Assembly (NCBI GenBank): GCA_964417785.1
Contig: CAYQJO010000097.1
Location: 1 to 14,806, forward strand
DNA: 14,806 bases
Source of the DNA: DAOTUL01 sp034437435
GTDB taxonomy: Bacteria > Chloroflexota > Anaerolineae > Aggregatilineales > Phototrophicaceae
Reading direction: 5' to 3'
Shown here: positions 6,818-13,803 of the stretch, piece after piece
How positions within the stretch are numbered: the stretch's first letter is position 1
How the letters are laid out: each line of letters begins with the position of its first letter
The notes under the pieces: model-generated
Told to the model about the DNA's origin: nothing
What the model saw: the letters and a program-made list of their open reading frames with translations, nothing else
Databases searched by the model: none
Translations under genes and position numbers: made by a program

Positions 6818-7171
6818 CTAATGATGGTTGACCGATAGGCCGCGTGCTGCCGCCACTTGCAGCGCACGCGACTTACGCACTATACCTTTTCGGTAGATTT
6901 GTAGCAACTCGTCCAGGCGCTCGCTGTCCGCACGGTTCAAGTCCCCTTCCCGGTGATGATAGAGCAGATGGCGCAGTTCATAGGCATGATACGGATTCAT
7001 CTCGTAATCACACAGCAAAAGAATTTCTTCGTCCGACAGCTTCTCGACGGGTACATCGTACTCGTCAATCCACTCGGCGATGACGTCTTCGAGTTCGCGA
7101 TTGGTCTTCTGTGCAATAGTATGAGCGCGGGCAATAATTTCATCGCTCAGAATCAGTGTGATCCGTTTCAT
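6818..7171 (-). CDS. Small ribbon-helix-helix-like protein (117 aa)
   Basis: The N-terminal 40 residues (MKRITLILSDEIIARAHTIAQ then ELEDVIAEWIDEY) have the pattern of a ribbon-helix-helix protein: a short beta strand with alternating residues, followed by two helices. The rest is helical and charged, including LSDEEILLLCDYEMNPYHAYELRHLL and a basic end (YRKGIVRKSRALQVAAARGL). From memory, similar small proteins of Chloroflexota and cyanobacteria share this C-terminal pattern, sometimes next to HNH nucleases, but their function is not known to me. The ATG has AAGGAG at a 5-base spacing, the strongest ribosome site in the window. It may regulate its own operon; a toxin partner is not obvious. 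DNA binding is inference from the N-terminal pattern. Confidence 0.75.
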   Translation of the reverse strand: MKRITLILSDEIIARAHTIAQKTNRELEDVIAEWIDEYDVPVEKLSDEEILLLCDYEMNPYHAYELRHLLYHHREGDLNRADSERLDELLQIYRKGIVRKSRALQVAAARGLSVNHH

Positions 7172-7250
7172 GAGATCTCCTTGCAGGAAACCGATTTGCT
7201 GGTGTTAACTCATCTGCGATGAGGCCACCACCGGATTAAGGTATATGCCC

Positions 7251-7256
7251 ATTGTA
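7251..7256 (-). promoter_or_regulatory. Possible -10 box (TACAAT) for the RHH-like/HEAT operon
   Basis: On the minus strand TACAAT sits 80 bases before the ATG at 7171. A TTAAGC at a 17-base spacing is a poor -35 (3 of 6). The leader would be about 70 bases; I see no riboswitch in it. The local GGTACAAT equals the arm of the inverted repeat at 2567-2587 except for its outermost base. Confidence 0.3.
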
Positions 7257-7311
7257 CCCGCAACTCTATGCTCGCTTAACGTAAGATTGCTAATTTTGGA
7301 GGTTTTACCTT

Positions 7312-8196
7312 TCAAACCTTTTTGACGCCGCTGTCACAGCCACCTTCGCCGCTGAGACGCACATGTGGCTGGCTCAGGTCTGCTGTGCCTTTATAGGCGT
7401 AGGGGTCATCACCCGCGATCATCACAATATCGCGCATGTCGGCGATTGCCATGCCCTCACCTTCCGCCGGACGGTGCCAGGGCAGCAGCGATTCAGCGCT
7501 CATGTAATGGTTTACCAGGACGCGCCGGTAGCCGCTGCTGGCATAATTGGGCAGCGAACGGTGCAGCAGATAGCCATTGAAGAATACAATTGCCCCGGCT
7601 TTGACCTCGACCGGGATGGCGTCATCGTCGGTGTAGGGGAACCCGCCGGACTCTTTGGTGCAGTCGAAACGAGCATCATCCTGAACGTGCTGCGGCCACA
7701 GAACACCATGCTTGTGTGAACCAGGAATGACCCACAGGCAGCCGTTTTCGGTGGTCGCGTCGTCAATAGCGATCCAGCCGCCGGTTAGCGAGCGGTCACG
7801 GGTGGGGATAAAGTCCTCATCCTGGTGCCATGCCTGTCCTGGCTTGCCCGAGGATTTGATGAAGAGCATCGACTGCATACATTTCACATTTGGGCCGATT
7901 ACGCCCGTCGTGACATCCACGATGGTCGGATGTACCAGGTACTTCATCATCACATCCGAGAGCTTATGCGGAAAGTGGATGCACAGGTAACGGCGCAGCA
8001 CATCCGCTTCTGGTTCGTCGGATGCTGCCGGGATGACCCCCCGGATGTCGCCCAGTTCGCCCCGGCAAATGCGGCTGGTCTCCGCTTTGAGTTCGTCCAA
8101 TTCCGCCTGTGTGAGCGCGTTGTGGACCACCAGATAACCGTTCTCATGATAGTAAGCGACGTCTTCCTCAGAAATAAGCGGTCGGGTGTTTAACAT
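7312..8196 (-). CDS. Phytanoyl-CoA dioxygenase (PhyH) family Fe(II)/2-oxoglutarate oxygenase
   Basis: PhyH-family enzymes hydroxylate small molecules using Fe(II), O2 and 2-oxoglutarate. The 294-residue product shows the facial triad: His124 and Asp126 (WHQDEDF) and His212 (GYLLHRSLPN). Arg224/225 (SGYRRVLVNHYM) is the expected 2-oxoglutarate carboxylate ligand. Other family marks are the N-terminal YYHENGYLVVHNALT, the ENGCLWVIPGSHKHG loop and the AGAIVFFNGYLLH strand. The bacterial family acts on diverse substrates, so a fatty-acyl-CoA substrate must not be assumed. I chose the ATG at 8196, with GGA upstream; an in-frame ATG at 8232 lacks a ribosome site and overlaps the probable -10 box. 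It stands alone between two other minus-strand units. Confidence 0.92.
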   Translation of the reverse strand: MLNTRPLISEEDVAYYHENGYLVVHNALTQAELDELKAETSRICRGELGDIRGVIPAASDEPEADVLRRYLCIHFPHKLSDVMMKYLVHPTIVDVTTGVIGPNVKCMQSMLFIKSSGKPGQAWHQDEDFIPTRDRSLTGGWIAIDDATTENGCLWVIPGSHKHGVLWPQHVQDDARFDCTKESGGFPYTDDDAIPVEVKAGAIVFFNGYLLHRSLPNYASSGYRRVLVNHYMSAESLLPWHRPAEGEGMAIADMRDIVMIAGDDPYAYKGTADLSQPHVRLSGEGGCDSGVKKV

Positions 8197-8230
8197 ATCA
8201 GCCTGTTCCTTTTCATATCGTGTGTGTCTC

Positions 8231-8236
8231 ATTCTA
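8231..8236 (-). promoter_or_regulatory. Possible -10 box (TAGAAT) for the PhyH-family gene
   Basis: The minus strand reads TAGAAT about 35 bases before the ATG at 8196, giving a leader of about 28 bases with the ribosome site. No clear -35. Its position argues against the upstream ATG at 8232 being the start. Confidence 0.35.
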
Positions 8237-8334
8237 TCATGGGTTACAATGAATAACGATGAACTCAGTTAGCAAAATGTGCCTGGAACGCCCATCGTGG
8301 CCGGACTTTCACCGACCGGAGTGCGCGACCGTTA

Positions 8335-9249
8335 CTAGGGCCGCCAGTCGGGGCTGCGGTAGTTGCCCGGTCCCGACACGGATACGAGGGCGTCCGCTGC
8401 CAGATCGAGAACGTAAATCTGGAATACGCCGTTGTGATTGGAAGCAAACGCGATCCGGTTGCCGTCGGGCGACCAGGACGGCTCGAAACTCGCCGATGCC
8501 AGATCGGTCAGTCTGCGGGTGTTGCGCCCATCAGGGTCAGCGATGTAGAGGTTGTAGTTGCGTCCCTGCGGTGCTGCCGCATAGACCATGCGCTGGCTGT
8601 CCGGCGACCAATCCAGGGTGACGACATCCTTAGCGTCTCGGGTAAAAAGCTGCTGCACAGTACCATCGACCAGCCGAAGTTTATAAATCTCGTGCTGGAT
8701 GGAGAACACCTCGGACGATGTGATCAGGAGTGTTTCACCATCAGGTGACCAGACCGGGTCGGCGTTGTTATCCGGCGTACCGAAGACCTCACGTCGCGCT
8801 CCCGTTGCCAGATCATGCACATAGACTGCAAAAGACTGCCCGTCGATCTTTGCCGCATAAGCCAGTTGGGTGCCGTCGGGCGACCACGAGAGGGTGTTGA
8901 AATCGCCCGATTGTGTTGTAATTTCGGTCGATCCGCCGGTGCGCATGTCCAGCAGATAGATACTCCGTTCCGCTTCACCCGGTCGCGTATTGCTGTATGC
9001 AATGGTCGAACCGTCGGGCGACCAGGCCGCGTCCAGTGTACTACCCACGAGATCATCACGCAGCATCACGGTGAAATCATGGCGGAAATCGTAGATATAC
9101 AGCGCGGTACGACCATTTGCGTCTGGATAACTCAGGTAAAGCAGTTGATCGCCCGGCGGAAGCGCCGGTGCCACTGTTATGAACGCTGCCGCCAGCGCAC
9201 CCATCAGCAGGACCAGCGGCAGCAGCGTGAGTGCGATCAAACCGATCAT
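8335..9249 (-). CDS. Membrane-anchored PD40/TolB-like beta-propeller protein
   Basis: One N-terminal hydrophobic helix (about 3-29, with no Cys lipobox) leads to a beta-propeller with five clear PD40/WD40-like motifs at WSPD residues 76, 122, 167, 214 and 259, about 46 residues apart, each followed by a strand like STIAYS or TQLAYA. A sixth blade ends abruptly at SPDWRP. TolB-type propellers bind proteins or ligands outside the membrane; no catalytic domain follows, so a binding or sensing role is likely. The 304-residue length fits a single propeller plus anchor. The ATG overlaps the stop of the upstream lipoprotein gene by 4 bases (ATGA), so both are surely co-translated. The helix could be a cleaved signal peptide instead of an anchor. 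Confidence 0.85.
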   Translation of the reverse strand: MIGLIALTLLPLVLLMGALAAAFITVAPALPPGDQLLYLSYPDANGRTALYIYDFRHDFTVMLRDDLVGSTLDAAWSPDGSTIAYSNTRPGEAERSIYLLDMRTGGSTEITTQSGDFNTLSWSPDGTQLAYAAKIDGQSFAVYVHDLATGARREVFGTPDNNADPVWSPDGETLLITSSEVFSIQHEIYKLRLVDGTVQQLFTRDAKDVVTLDWSPDSQRMVYAAAPQGRNYNLYIADPDGRNTRRLTDLASASFEPSWSPDGNRIAFASNHNGVFQIYVLDLAADALVSVSGPGNYRSPDWRP

Positions 9250-11663
9250 CCCAGCGTCACCGCTCCGTTGATCTCACCGGCCACCCACCCGGTTTGACCG
9301 TTAGCAATCTGAACATACCACCATTCGACATTTTCGTTCTCAACCGGTCCCGCCAGGATCGCCACCCATTCGTTCTGGAAGACACCGCCAATCGGGTCAT
9401 TGTCGGTACCCGGTTCCAACCGTAAATTGAGATTAATCGCCAGCACCCGTGCCTGCTGTCCCGGTCCGAAACGACTGCCTTCAATGACGCCCTGCGGCAC
9501 TGCCGGGTCAGGCAGAGTACCCACCACCGGAGCCGGACTGCTGCTGTCATCCACCCAGTTGACCGCCGTCGCTCCCGCCAGGCGGTCGGTGATGTTCTCA
9601 ACACGACCATCGATGAAAGCCACATAGCGCTGCCCCTCGACCTCGATCAACACCGCACCCCGATCCGGACTCCAGACGACGTTTTCCGGTGTGTTAGTGC
9701 CGATGGGACCGGTCAGCGGGTTGCCATTCTGGTCGATGATCTGCATGGGTCCGTTGCGGTCGCCGGGACGGCCCAATGCGACAATCTGTCCGTCTGATCG
9801 CTGGACGGCGTGCTGCACCCACCAGCCAGCCTCACCCGCGTTCCAGAGAATACGCTCGTCGCTGCCGTCGGGGTTGACCGTGCCGATAAATATCGGACCG
9901 TGTTGGGATCGCCCGCTGACCACAATCCGCTGGCCGTCGTTGGACCACGAACCATAATCGTAAATCAACTCTGTTGGTTGGACCTCCGGGTTCTGGTCCG
10001 GCGGGACCACCAGCAGCGCCCCCTTGAAGCCCTCCCATCCGTCAAACCAGCGTGTGACGTTGACGCGCACCAGCAGGGTGCTGCCGTCGGGCGACCATTC
10101 CAGGTCGGTACTCTCCGACCAGAAACTGCGATTGGCGGTGAACAAGCAGCCGCGATGTTCCGGATAGGGGCAGTCGATGACCAGCTTACGCATCGCATTC
10201 GTGTTCCAGTCGTAGAACCACACCCCATCGTTCAACAGGCGCGGCTGCGGATGATACAGATCGCCATCGACAATAAAAGCGAAATTCTCTCCATTGGGGT
10301 TCCAGGCCACGTCAGTGACGAAGTTGTCGTTTTGCTCACGGGTGTCGATATTGACCGGATCGAAGGGCGGCGCACTGGGCCGAAACACCTCCTCTCCGTC
10401 TTTTGTGTAGAGCAGGCCGATGTCGCTGATAACTACAAAATCCGAAGGGTCTACCGGGCTGCGCCAGAACTCACCCGTGACCACACCGGGTATGATCTCA
10501 GCCTGACCGGGAAGCTGGGCGAAGAGGCCACCGATTCCGGCGATTCCCGCGCCCAGATCGCCGACCGTGAAGTCAAGCGCCCCGGTGGTGGTGTTGGCCT
10601 CCGGCTGCGGAATTTGCGCCAGCGATACCGTCGGTGGAATGGGTACGCTGATCGCGACAGTGGGCGGCGGTGTGGGCGTGTTGGTCGGTACAAACTGCGG
10701 TTCCGGCTCCTCACCGATAATGATCCCCAGGTCCTCCGGCTCAGCGGTCGCGTCCGGTACCGCCGTGACGAAGGTCGGTGTGGCATCCAGTGTAGGCGGC
10801 ACCGATGACAGCGTGTTGGTCGGCGTCGGTGAGGGCAGGCGTGTCGGAGTTGCCGTTGTTAGGGTGTTGGTCGGCGTCGGACTCAAGTCACTGAGCGATT
10901 CCAGCACGGCGGCGATGGCTGTCTCCGTCCGCCGGATACGGGCTGTGTCAGTCGCGCCCAGGTCTTCGGTTGGTGGAACTGGCGATGATGTGACCGATGC
11001 AGTCGCCGTTGGACTGGCCGTCACCGTCCAGGTGGGGGTTAAGGTCGGTGTGGCTGTCGGCGTCAGCGTATCGGTTGGACCGACTGTTGGCAGCGGGGTC
11101 ANNNNNNNNNNNNNNNNNNNNNNNNNNNNNNNNNNNNNNNNNNNNNNNNNNNNNNNNNNNNNNNNNNNNNNNNNNNNNNNNNNNNNNNNNNNNNNNNNNN
11201 NCGTCGGAACGAGCGTGTCAGTGGGTGACGGTGTGGCCGTTGGGCGGGGTGTGTTGGTCGGCAGCGGTGTGTTCGTCAGCGTCGGTGTACGGGTAGGTGT
11301 ATGTGTGAGTGTCGGTGTCTCGCTGGGATCGGGTGTACGCGAGGGTGTCGCGGTTGCGGTCGCCGTCGGCGTCGGCGTATCGGTGGCCGTGTTCGTAGCC
11401 GTGACGGTGTTGGTCGGTGTCTCACTCGGATTGGGCGTGACGGTGTCCGTTGGCATCAGTGTAGGTGGTAGTGTGGCAGTAGGGGCATCGGTCGCCGTCG
11501 CCGGGATGGGCGTGCGCGAGGGAACCTGTACGACGACAGTCCCTTCTTCGATGGGTGTGGGGGTATCGGTCGGCGCAACGGTGGGGGTAACACGCGGCAC
11601 GCCTGTGCTGCTGCAAGCAGACAGGACGACCAGAGTTATCAACACACAGGCAAAGCGCCGCAC
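9246..11663 (-). CDS. Lipoprotein with long Thr/Pro linker, beta-propeller and C-terminal SH3b domain (assembly gap inside)
   Basis: Domains in order: a lipoprotein signal peptide with lipobox LSAC (Cys17); a Thr/Pro/Ser-rich extended linker to about residue 345, broken by a short helical island (about 232-260); a PD40-like propeller (about 398-705, motifs WNPNG 454, WSPDG 523, WSNDG 573, WSPDR 664); and an SH3b domain (about 738-805) ending in WWYVQIANGQTGWV. Extracytoplasmic SH3b domains often bind cell-wall or surface polymers. The gene starts at GTG 11663 with GGGAG upstream. It contains 100 N (11102-11201), so true length is unknown; the quoted 805 residues count the gap as 34. Both sides keep the same frame and the same Thr/Pro composition, so it is one gene, not two. 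It is coupled to the PD40 gene downstream. Long Thr/Pro linkers of this type are typical of Chloroflexota surface proteins. Confidence 0.85.
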   Translation of the reverse strand: MRRFACVLITLVVLSACSSTGVPRVTPTVAPTDTPTPIEEGTVVVQVPSRTPIPATATDAPTATLPPTLMPTDTVTPNPSETPTNTVTATNTATDTPTPTATATATPSRTPDPSETPTLTHTPTRTPTLTNTPLPTNTPRPTATPSPTDTLVPTXXXXXXXXXXXXXXXXXXXXXXXXXXXXXXXXXXTPLPTVGPTDTLTPTATPTLTPTWTVTASPTATASVTSSPVPPTEDLGATDTARIRRTETAIAAVLESLSDLSPTPTNTLTTATPTRLPSPTPTNTLSSVPPTLDATPTFVTAVPDATAEPEDLGIIIGEEPEPQFVPTNTPTPPPTVAISVPIPPTVSLAQIPQPEANTTTGALDFTVGDLGAGIAGIGGLFAQLPGQAEIIPGVVTGEFWRSPVDPSDFVVISDIGLLYTKDGEEVFRPSAPPFDPVNIDTREQNDNFVTDVAWNPNGENFAFIVDGDLYHPQPRLLNDGVWFYDWNTNAMRKLVIDCPYPEHRGCLFTANRSFWSESTDLEWSPDGSTLLVRVNVTRWFDGWEGFKGALLVVPPDQNPEVQPTELIYDYGSWSNDGQRIVVSGRSQHGPIFIGTVNPDGSDERILWNAGEAGWWVQHAVQRSDGQIVALGRPGDRNGPMQIIDQNGNPLTGPIGTNTPENVVWSPDRGAVLIEVEGQRYVAFIDGRVENITDRLAGATAVNWVDDSSSPAPVVGTLPDPAVPQGVIEGSRFGPGQQARVLAINLNLRLEPGTDNDPIGGVFQNEWVAILAGPVENENVEWWYVQIANGQTGWVAGEINGAVTLG
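10629..11600 (-). repeat. Thr/Pro-coding low-complexity repeat region
   Basis: This part of the lipoprotein gene codes almost only Thr, Pro, Ser, Ala and Val in TPT/PTNT/TATPT-type units. At the DNA level the plus-strand 11-mer GTGTTGGTCGG occurs exactly five times (10678, 10813, 10864, 11251, 11407). The units are degenerate in codon use and irregular in spacing, so this is an old diverged repeat and not a tandem array with one period. The linker should be extended and could be O-glycosylated; the latter is inference. Confidence 0.8.
11102..11201. other. Assembly gap of exactly 100 N
   Basis: All bases are N. A round length of 100 is the usual placeholder for a gap of unknown size. It lies within the Thr/Pro-coding repeat, where short reads would collapse. 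Confidence 0.97.
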
Positions 11664-11729
11664 AGATTCTCTCCCAAAAGACTTACCCTGTTATTATCGC
11701 ACACCTCCGGGCTTTGCCCTACGTCTTGC

Positions 11730-12356
11730 CTAAAAGAAGCCGCGCCGTCCGTAACGCTGCTCTTTCCAGGGATCACCATAGTTGTGATAGCCAGCTTTTT
11801 CCCAGAATCCCGGCTTATCGACCGGACTGAATTCCAGCGCCCGCAGGAATTTGGCGCTCTTCCAGAAGTAGAGGCGCGGGACCAGGGTACGCACCGGCGC
11901 ACCGTGATCGAGTTCCAGCGGTTCACCGGCGTATTTATAGGCCAGCATGACGTTTTCCTGCATCATATCCTCGACCGGTACATTAGTGGTATAACCGTAA
12001 TCGCAGTGGGCGATAACATGCTGCGTGCTGCCCTTCATGCCGACCAGTTCAGCGATGTGGCGGAAGGCGACACCCTCCCACGTCGTATCGAACTTGCTCC
12101 AACGGGTGACACAGTGAATGTCGCAGGTGACGGTGATGGTCGGCAGCGCCAGGAATTCGTTCCATGACCACTTCATCTCACTGTCTACCTCACCGAAGAC
12201 GCGCAAATCCCACGTATCCGGATCAAACTTGGGATTGGGGCCGTAGGTCAACACCGGGAACTTCTGCGTCAGTGACTGCCCTGGTGGGAGCCGTCCCTGC
12301 GCTTTCATCTCATTCTCTTCATTGCGACGATTGAGGGGGTTCTTCAGAAAACTCAT
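11730..12356 (-). CDS. Sulfite-oxidase-like molybdopterin oxidoreductase (Oxidored_molyb family)
   Basis: The 208-residue product is a single molybdopterin-binding domain of the sulfite oxidase/MsrP (YedY) superfamily. The expected Mo-coordinating Cys is Cys82 in the TCDIHCVTRW stretch, preceded by a second Cys (78). Other matches are WDLRVFGEVD, the TWEGVAF segment, DYGYTTNVP, LDHGAPVRTLVPRLYFWKSAK and the C-terminal GFWEKAGYHNYGDPWKEQR. There is no Tat signal peptide, unlike periplasmic MsrP, and no haem or dimerisation domain, so it appears to be a cytoplasmic, stand-alone version of unknown substrate. The ATG at 12356 has AAGGA at a 7-base spacing and lies about 20 bases after a predicted transcription start. 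A longer reading to 12410 lacks a ribosome site. Confidence 0.9.
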   Translation of the reverse strand: MSFLKNPLNRRNEENEMKAQGRLPPGQSLTQKFPVLTYGPNPKFDPDTWDLRVFGEVDSEMKWSWNEFLALPTITVTCDIHCVTRWSKFDTTWEGVAFRHIAELVGMKGSTQHVIAHCDYGYTTNVPVEDMMQENVMLAYKYAGEPLELDHGAPVRTLVPRLYFWKSAKFLRALEFSPVDKPGFWEKAGYHNYGDPWKEQRYGRRGFF

Positions 12357-12381
12357 CTCATTCCTTTCTTCACCGCGAGTC

Positions 12382-12387
12382 ATTATA
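12382..12387 (-). promoter_or_regulatory. -10 box (TATAAT) for the sulfite-oxidase-like gene
   Basis: The minus strand reads GGTTATAATG, a consensus -10, with the transcript start expected near 12375 and a roughly 20-base leader holding AAGGA. The -35 (ATGAAA at 17 bases) is poor. Confidence 0.5.
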
Positions 12388-12440
12388 ACCTGTGATTTTC
12401 CGCTTTTCATATCTTAATGAAGCTATCTCAATTCTCAATT

Positions 12441-12459
12441 TATAATTTATCAAAAGGAG
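12441..12459 (+). promoter_or_regulatory. -10 box (TATAAT) and AAGGAG ribosome site before the histidine kinase gene
   Basis: TATAAT (12441-12446) in a very AT-rich stretch is followed by AAGGAG (12454-12459), 6 bases before the ATG at 12466. The transcript start would fall close to the ribosome site and leave a very short leader, so the true promoter could be slightly upstream. No clear -35. Confidence 0.45.
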
Positions 12460-12465
12460 TGTCAT

Positions 12466-13803
12466 ATGGGCCAATGGACGGCTGCCTTGTGGCAGCGCAT
12501 CACACAACCGGACCACACCATCACCGATACGGACGCACAGCGCCGCGCCCGTTTGATCTCCGGTTTGGTGTTTGGCTGTGCTATCCTGGCAGTCATCGGC
12601 CTGATATTCGGTGCGCCGCTGCTGCCGGTGTCGCTGCTGCTCATTGCGTGCTATGGCTTCAGCCGGACGGTTTATTATGAAGTCGCTGCTACGCTGGCCC
12701 TCATGGCGTTCTCGCTACCTTCCCACCTGATTATACTGACTCATACCGGCACTTTTGAAGGCTTCTATGTATTCCTGGTATTGATCTGGCTGGCGCTGCC
12801 GATCACGCTCAGCGGTCTGATTTTGCGCTGGCCGGGCATGTTGGCCGTCATGAGCCTCAATGTGATTGTGGCCCTGAGCCAGCGGATTCGCAACCCGGAT
12901 ATTCCGATCTACGAGTTACAGGTTACCGTCGCGTTCTTATTCGCGCTGTCTGTTCTGGTATTTTTATCCTCTCTGGTGCAGCGTCGGTATCTCATCCAGA
13001 CCCGGATCGATGAACTCAAACAGAAAGAAATCGAACTACAACGCATCAACCATGATCTTGAAGCCGCCAACCGCGAAGTCCGCGATTTTGCCTATATTGT
13101 CGCCCATGACTTACGAGCGCCGCTGGTCAACATTGATGGCTTCATGAAAGAAATCCGCTACTGCATTGCCGACATCGCTCCTGTGGTTGGACTGGATCAT
13201 CTGGGAGACAAGCAGCACCAACTTGCCAGAAACACACTCTATACTGACCTGCCGGAAGCGCTGGATTATGTCGATATTGCCACCAACAAAATGGACCACA
13301 TGATTAGCTCAATCCTGGCGCTGTCTCGTGCTGGACGGCGTGAGAGCCATCCACAACAACTCAATATACACGACATGGTGGCGTCTATCGCTGACAGTCT
13401 GGCGGGCTATTCCGCCTGTATCGAGGTTGGTGATCTACCCGATGTCGTCGCTGACGCGGAAGACATCGAGCAAATCTTTGATAACCTGCTGGATAACGCC
13501 GTCAAATACCTTGACCCGGCGCGACCGGGAGCGATCAATGTAACTGGTCAGCGCAACGGCCACGAAATCGTTTATCATGTGCGCGATAACGGACGCGGCA
13601 TCGCCGAGACCGATTTTGAGAAAGTGTTCCAGCTATTTCGCCGTGCAGCAAACACCGGTTCGATCCCCGGAGACGGCATGGGATTACCCTACGTCAAGAC
13701 CCTGGTTCAGCGTCAGGGTGGACGGGTCTGGTTTACGTCGCAGGAAGGTGTTGGCACCACATTCAGTTTCACCGTACCGATAAAAGTGGAGACCTCATCA
13801 TGA
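12466..13803 (+). CDS. Membrane sensor histidine kinase
   Basis: The 445-residue kinase has about six hydrophobic segments in its N-terminal 171 residues (about 31-48, 52-66, 71-91, 99-121, 122-138, 152-171) with no large outside domain, suggesting a signal sensed in or at the membrane. A coiled coil (about 175-205) leads to the DHp domain with the phospho-acceptor His214 (FAYIVAHDLRAPL). The HATPase domain shows the N box (DNLLDNAVKY, Asn344), G1 (DNGRGI, 374-379), F box (FEKVFQLFRR) and G2 (GDGMGL, 402-407). The H box resembles those of phytochrome-related kinases. From His214 to the second DHp helix (MDHMISSILALSR) there are about 62 residues, more than the 42-50 I would expect. The stop overlaps the response regulator start by 4 bases. 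Confidence 0.93.
   Translation: MGQWTAALWQRITQPDHTITDTDAQRRARLISGLVFGCAILAVIGLIFGAPLLPVSLLLIACYGFSRTVYYEVAATLALMAFSLPSHLIILTHTGTFEGFYVFLVLIWLALPITLSGLILRWPGMLAVMSLNVIVALSQRIRNPDIPIYELQVTVAFLFALSVLVFLSSLVQRRYLIQTRIDELKQKEIELQRINHDLEAANREVRDFAYIVAHDLRAPLVNIDGFMKEIRYCIADIAPVVGLDHLGDKQHQLARNTLYTDLPEALDYVDIATNKMDHMISSILALSRAGRRESHPQQLNIHDMVASIADSLAGYSACIEVGDLPDVVADAEDIEQIFDNLLDNAVKYLDPARPGAINVTGQRNGHEIVYHVRDNGRGIAETDFEKVFQLFRRAANTGSIPGDGMGLPYVKTLVQRQGGRVWFTSQEGVGTTFSFTVPIKVETSS

Noticed and set aside
6224..6838. 204-codon plus-strand open frame opposite the HEAT gene
   Set aside because: Antisense shadow of regular HEAT repeats; the minus frame has repeat periodicity and a good ribosome site.
5867..7171. 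Toxin-antitoxin module
   Set aside because: The RHH-like protein could be an antitoxin, but the HEAT/SHOCT-like partner shows no toxin motif, so the label is not supported.
7300..7319. Small hairpin AGGTTT...AAACCT followed by TTTT
   Set aside because: The 6-base stem has few GC pairs and the T-run is on the plus strand, where no gene ends. It overlaps the PhyH-family stop codon, so I do not call it a terminator.
8245..8250. Plus-strand TACAAT as a promoter for a plus-strand gene
   Set aside because: The only plus-strand open frame downstream (from 8259) is antisense to the PD40 gene and has no ribosome site or family resemblance.
9810..10808. 332-codon plus-strand open frame opposite the lipoprotein propeller
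   Set aside because: Antisense shadow; the minus frame has clear PD40 and SH3b features and this one has no recognisable protein pattern.
10629..11600. CRISPR-like or tandem-repeat array
   Set aside because: Repeat units are short, degenerate and irregularly spaced, and they code for Thr/Pro in one open frame; there are no uniform repeats with unique spacers.
11709..11719. GGGC-TTT-GCCC hairpin between the sulfite-oxidase-like gene and the lipoprotein gene
   Set aside because: Only a 4-base stem and no T-run; too short to call a terminator.
10567..11733. Long plus-strand open frame (388 codons, Val/Gly/Ser-rich) opposite the lipoprotein gene
   Set aside because: It is the antisense of the Thr/Pro-coding repeat: Thr and Pro codons read backwards give Gly, Val, Ser and Arg. 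It has no ribosome site and spans the assembly gap.
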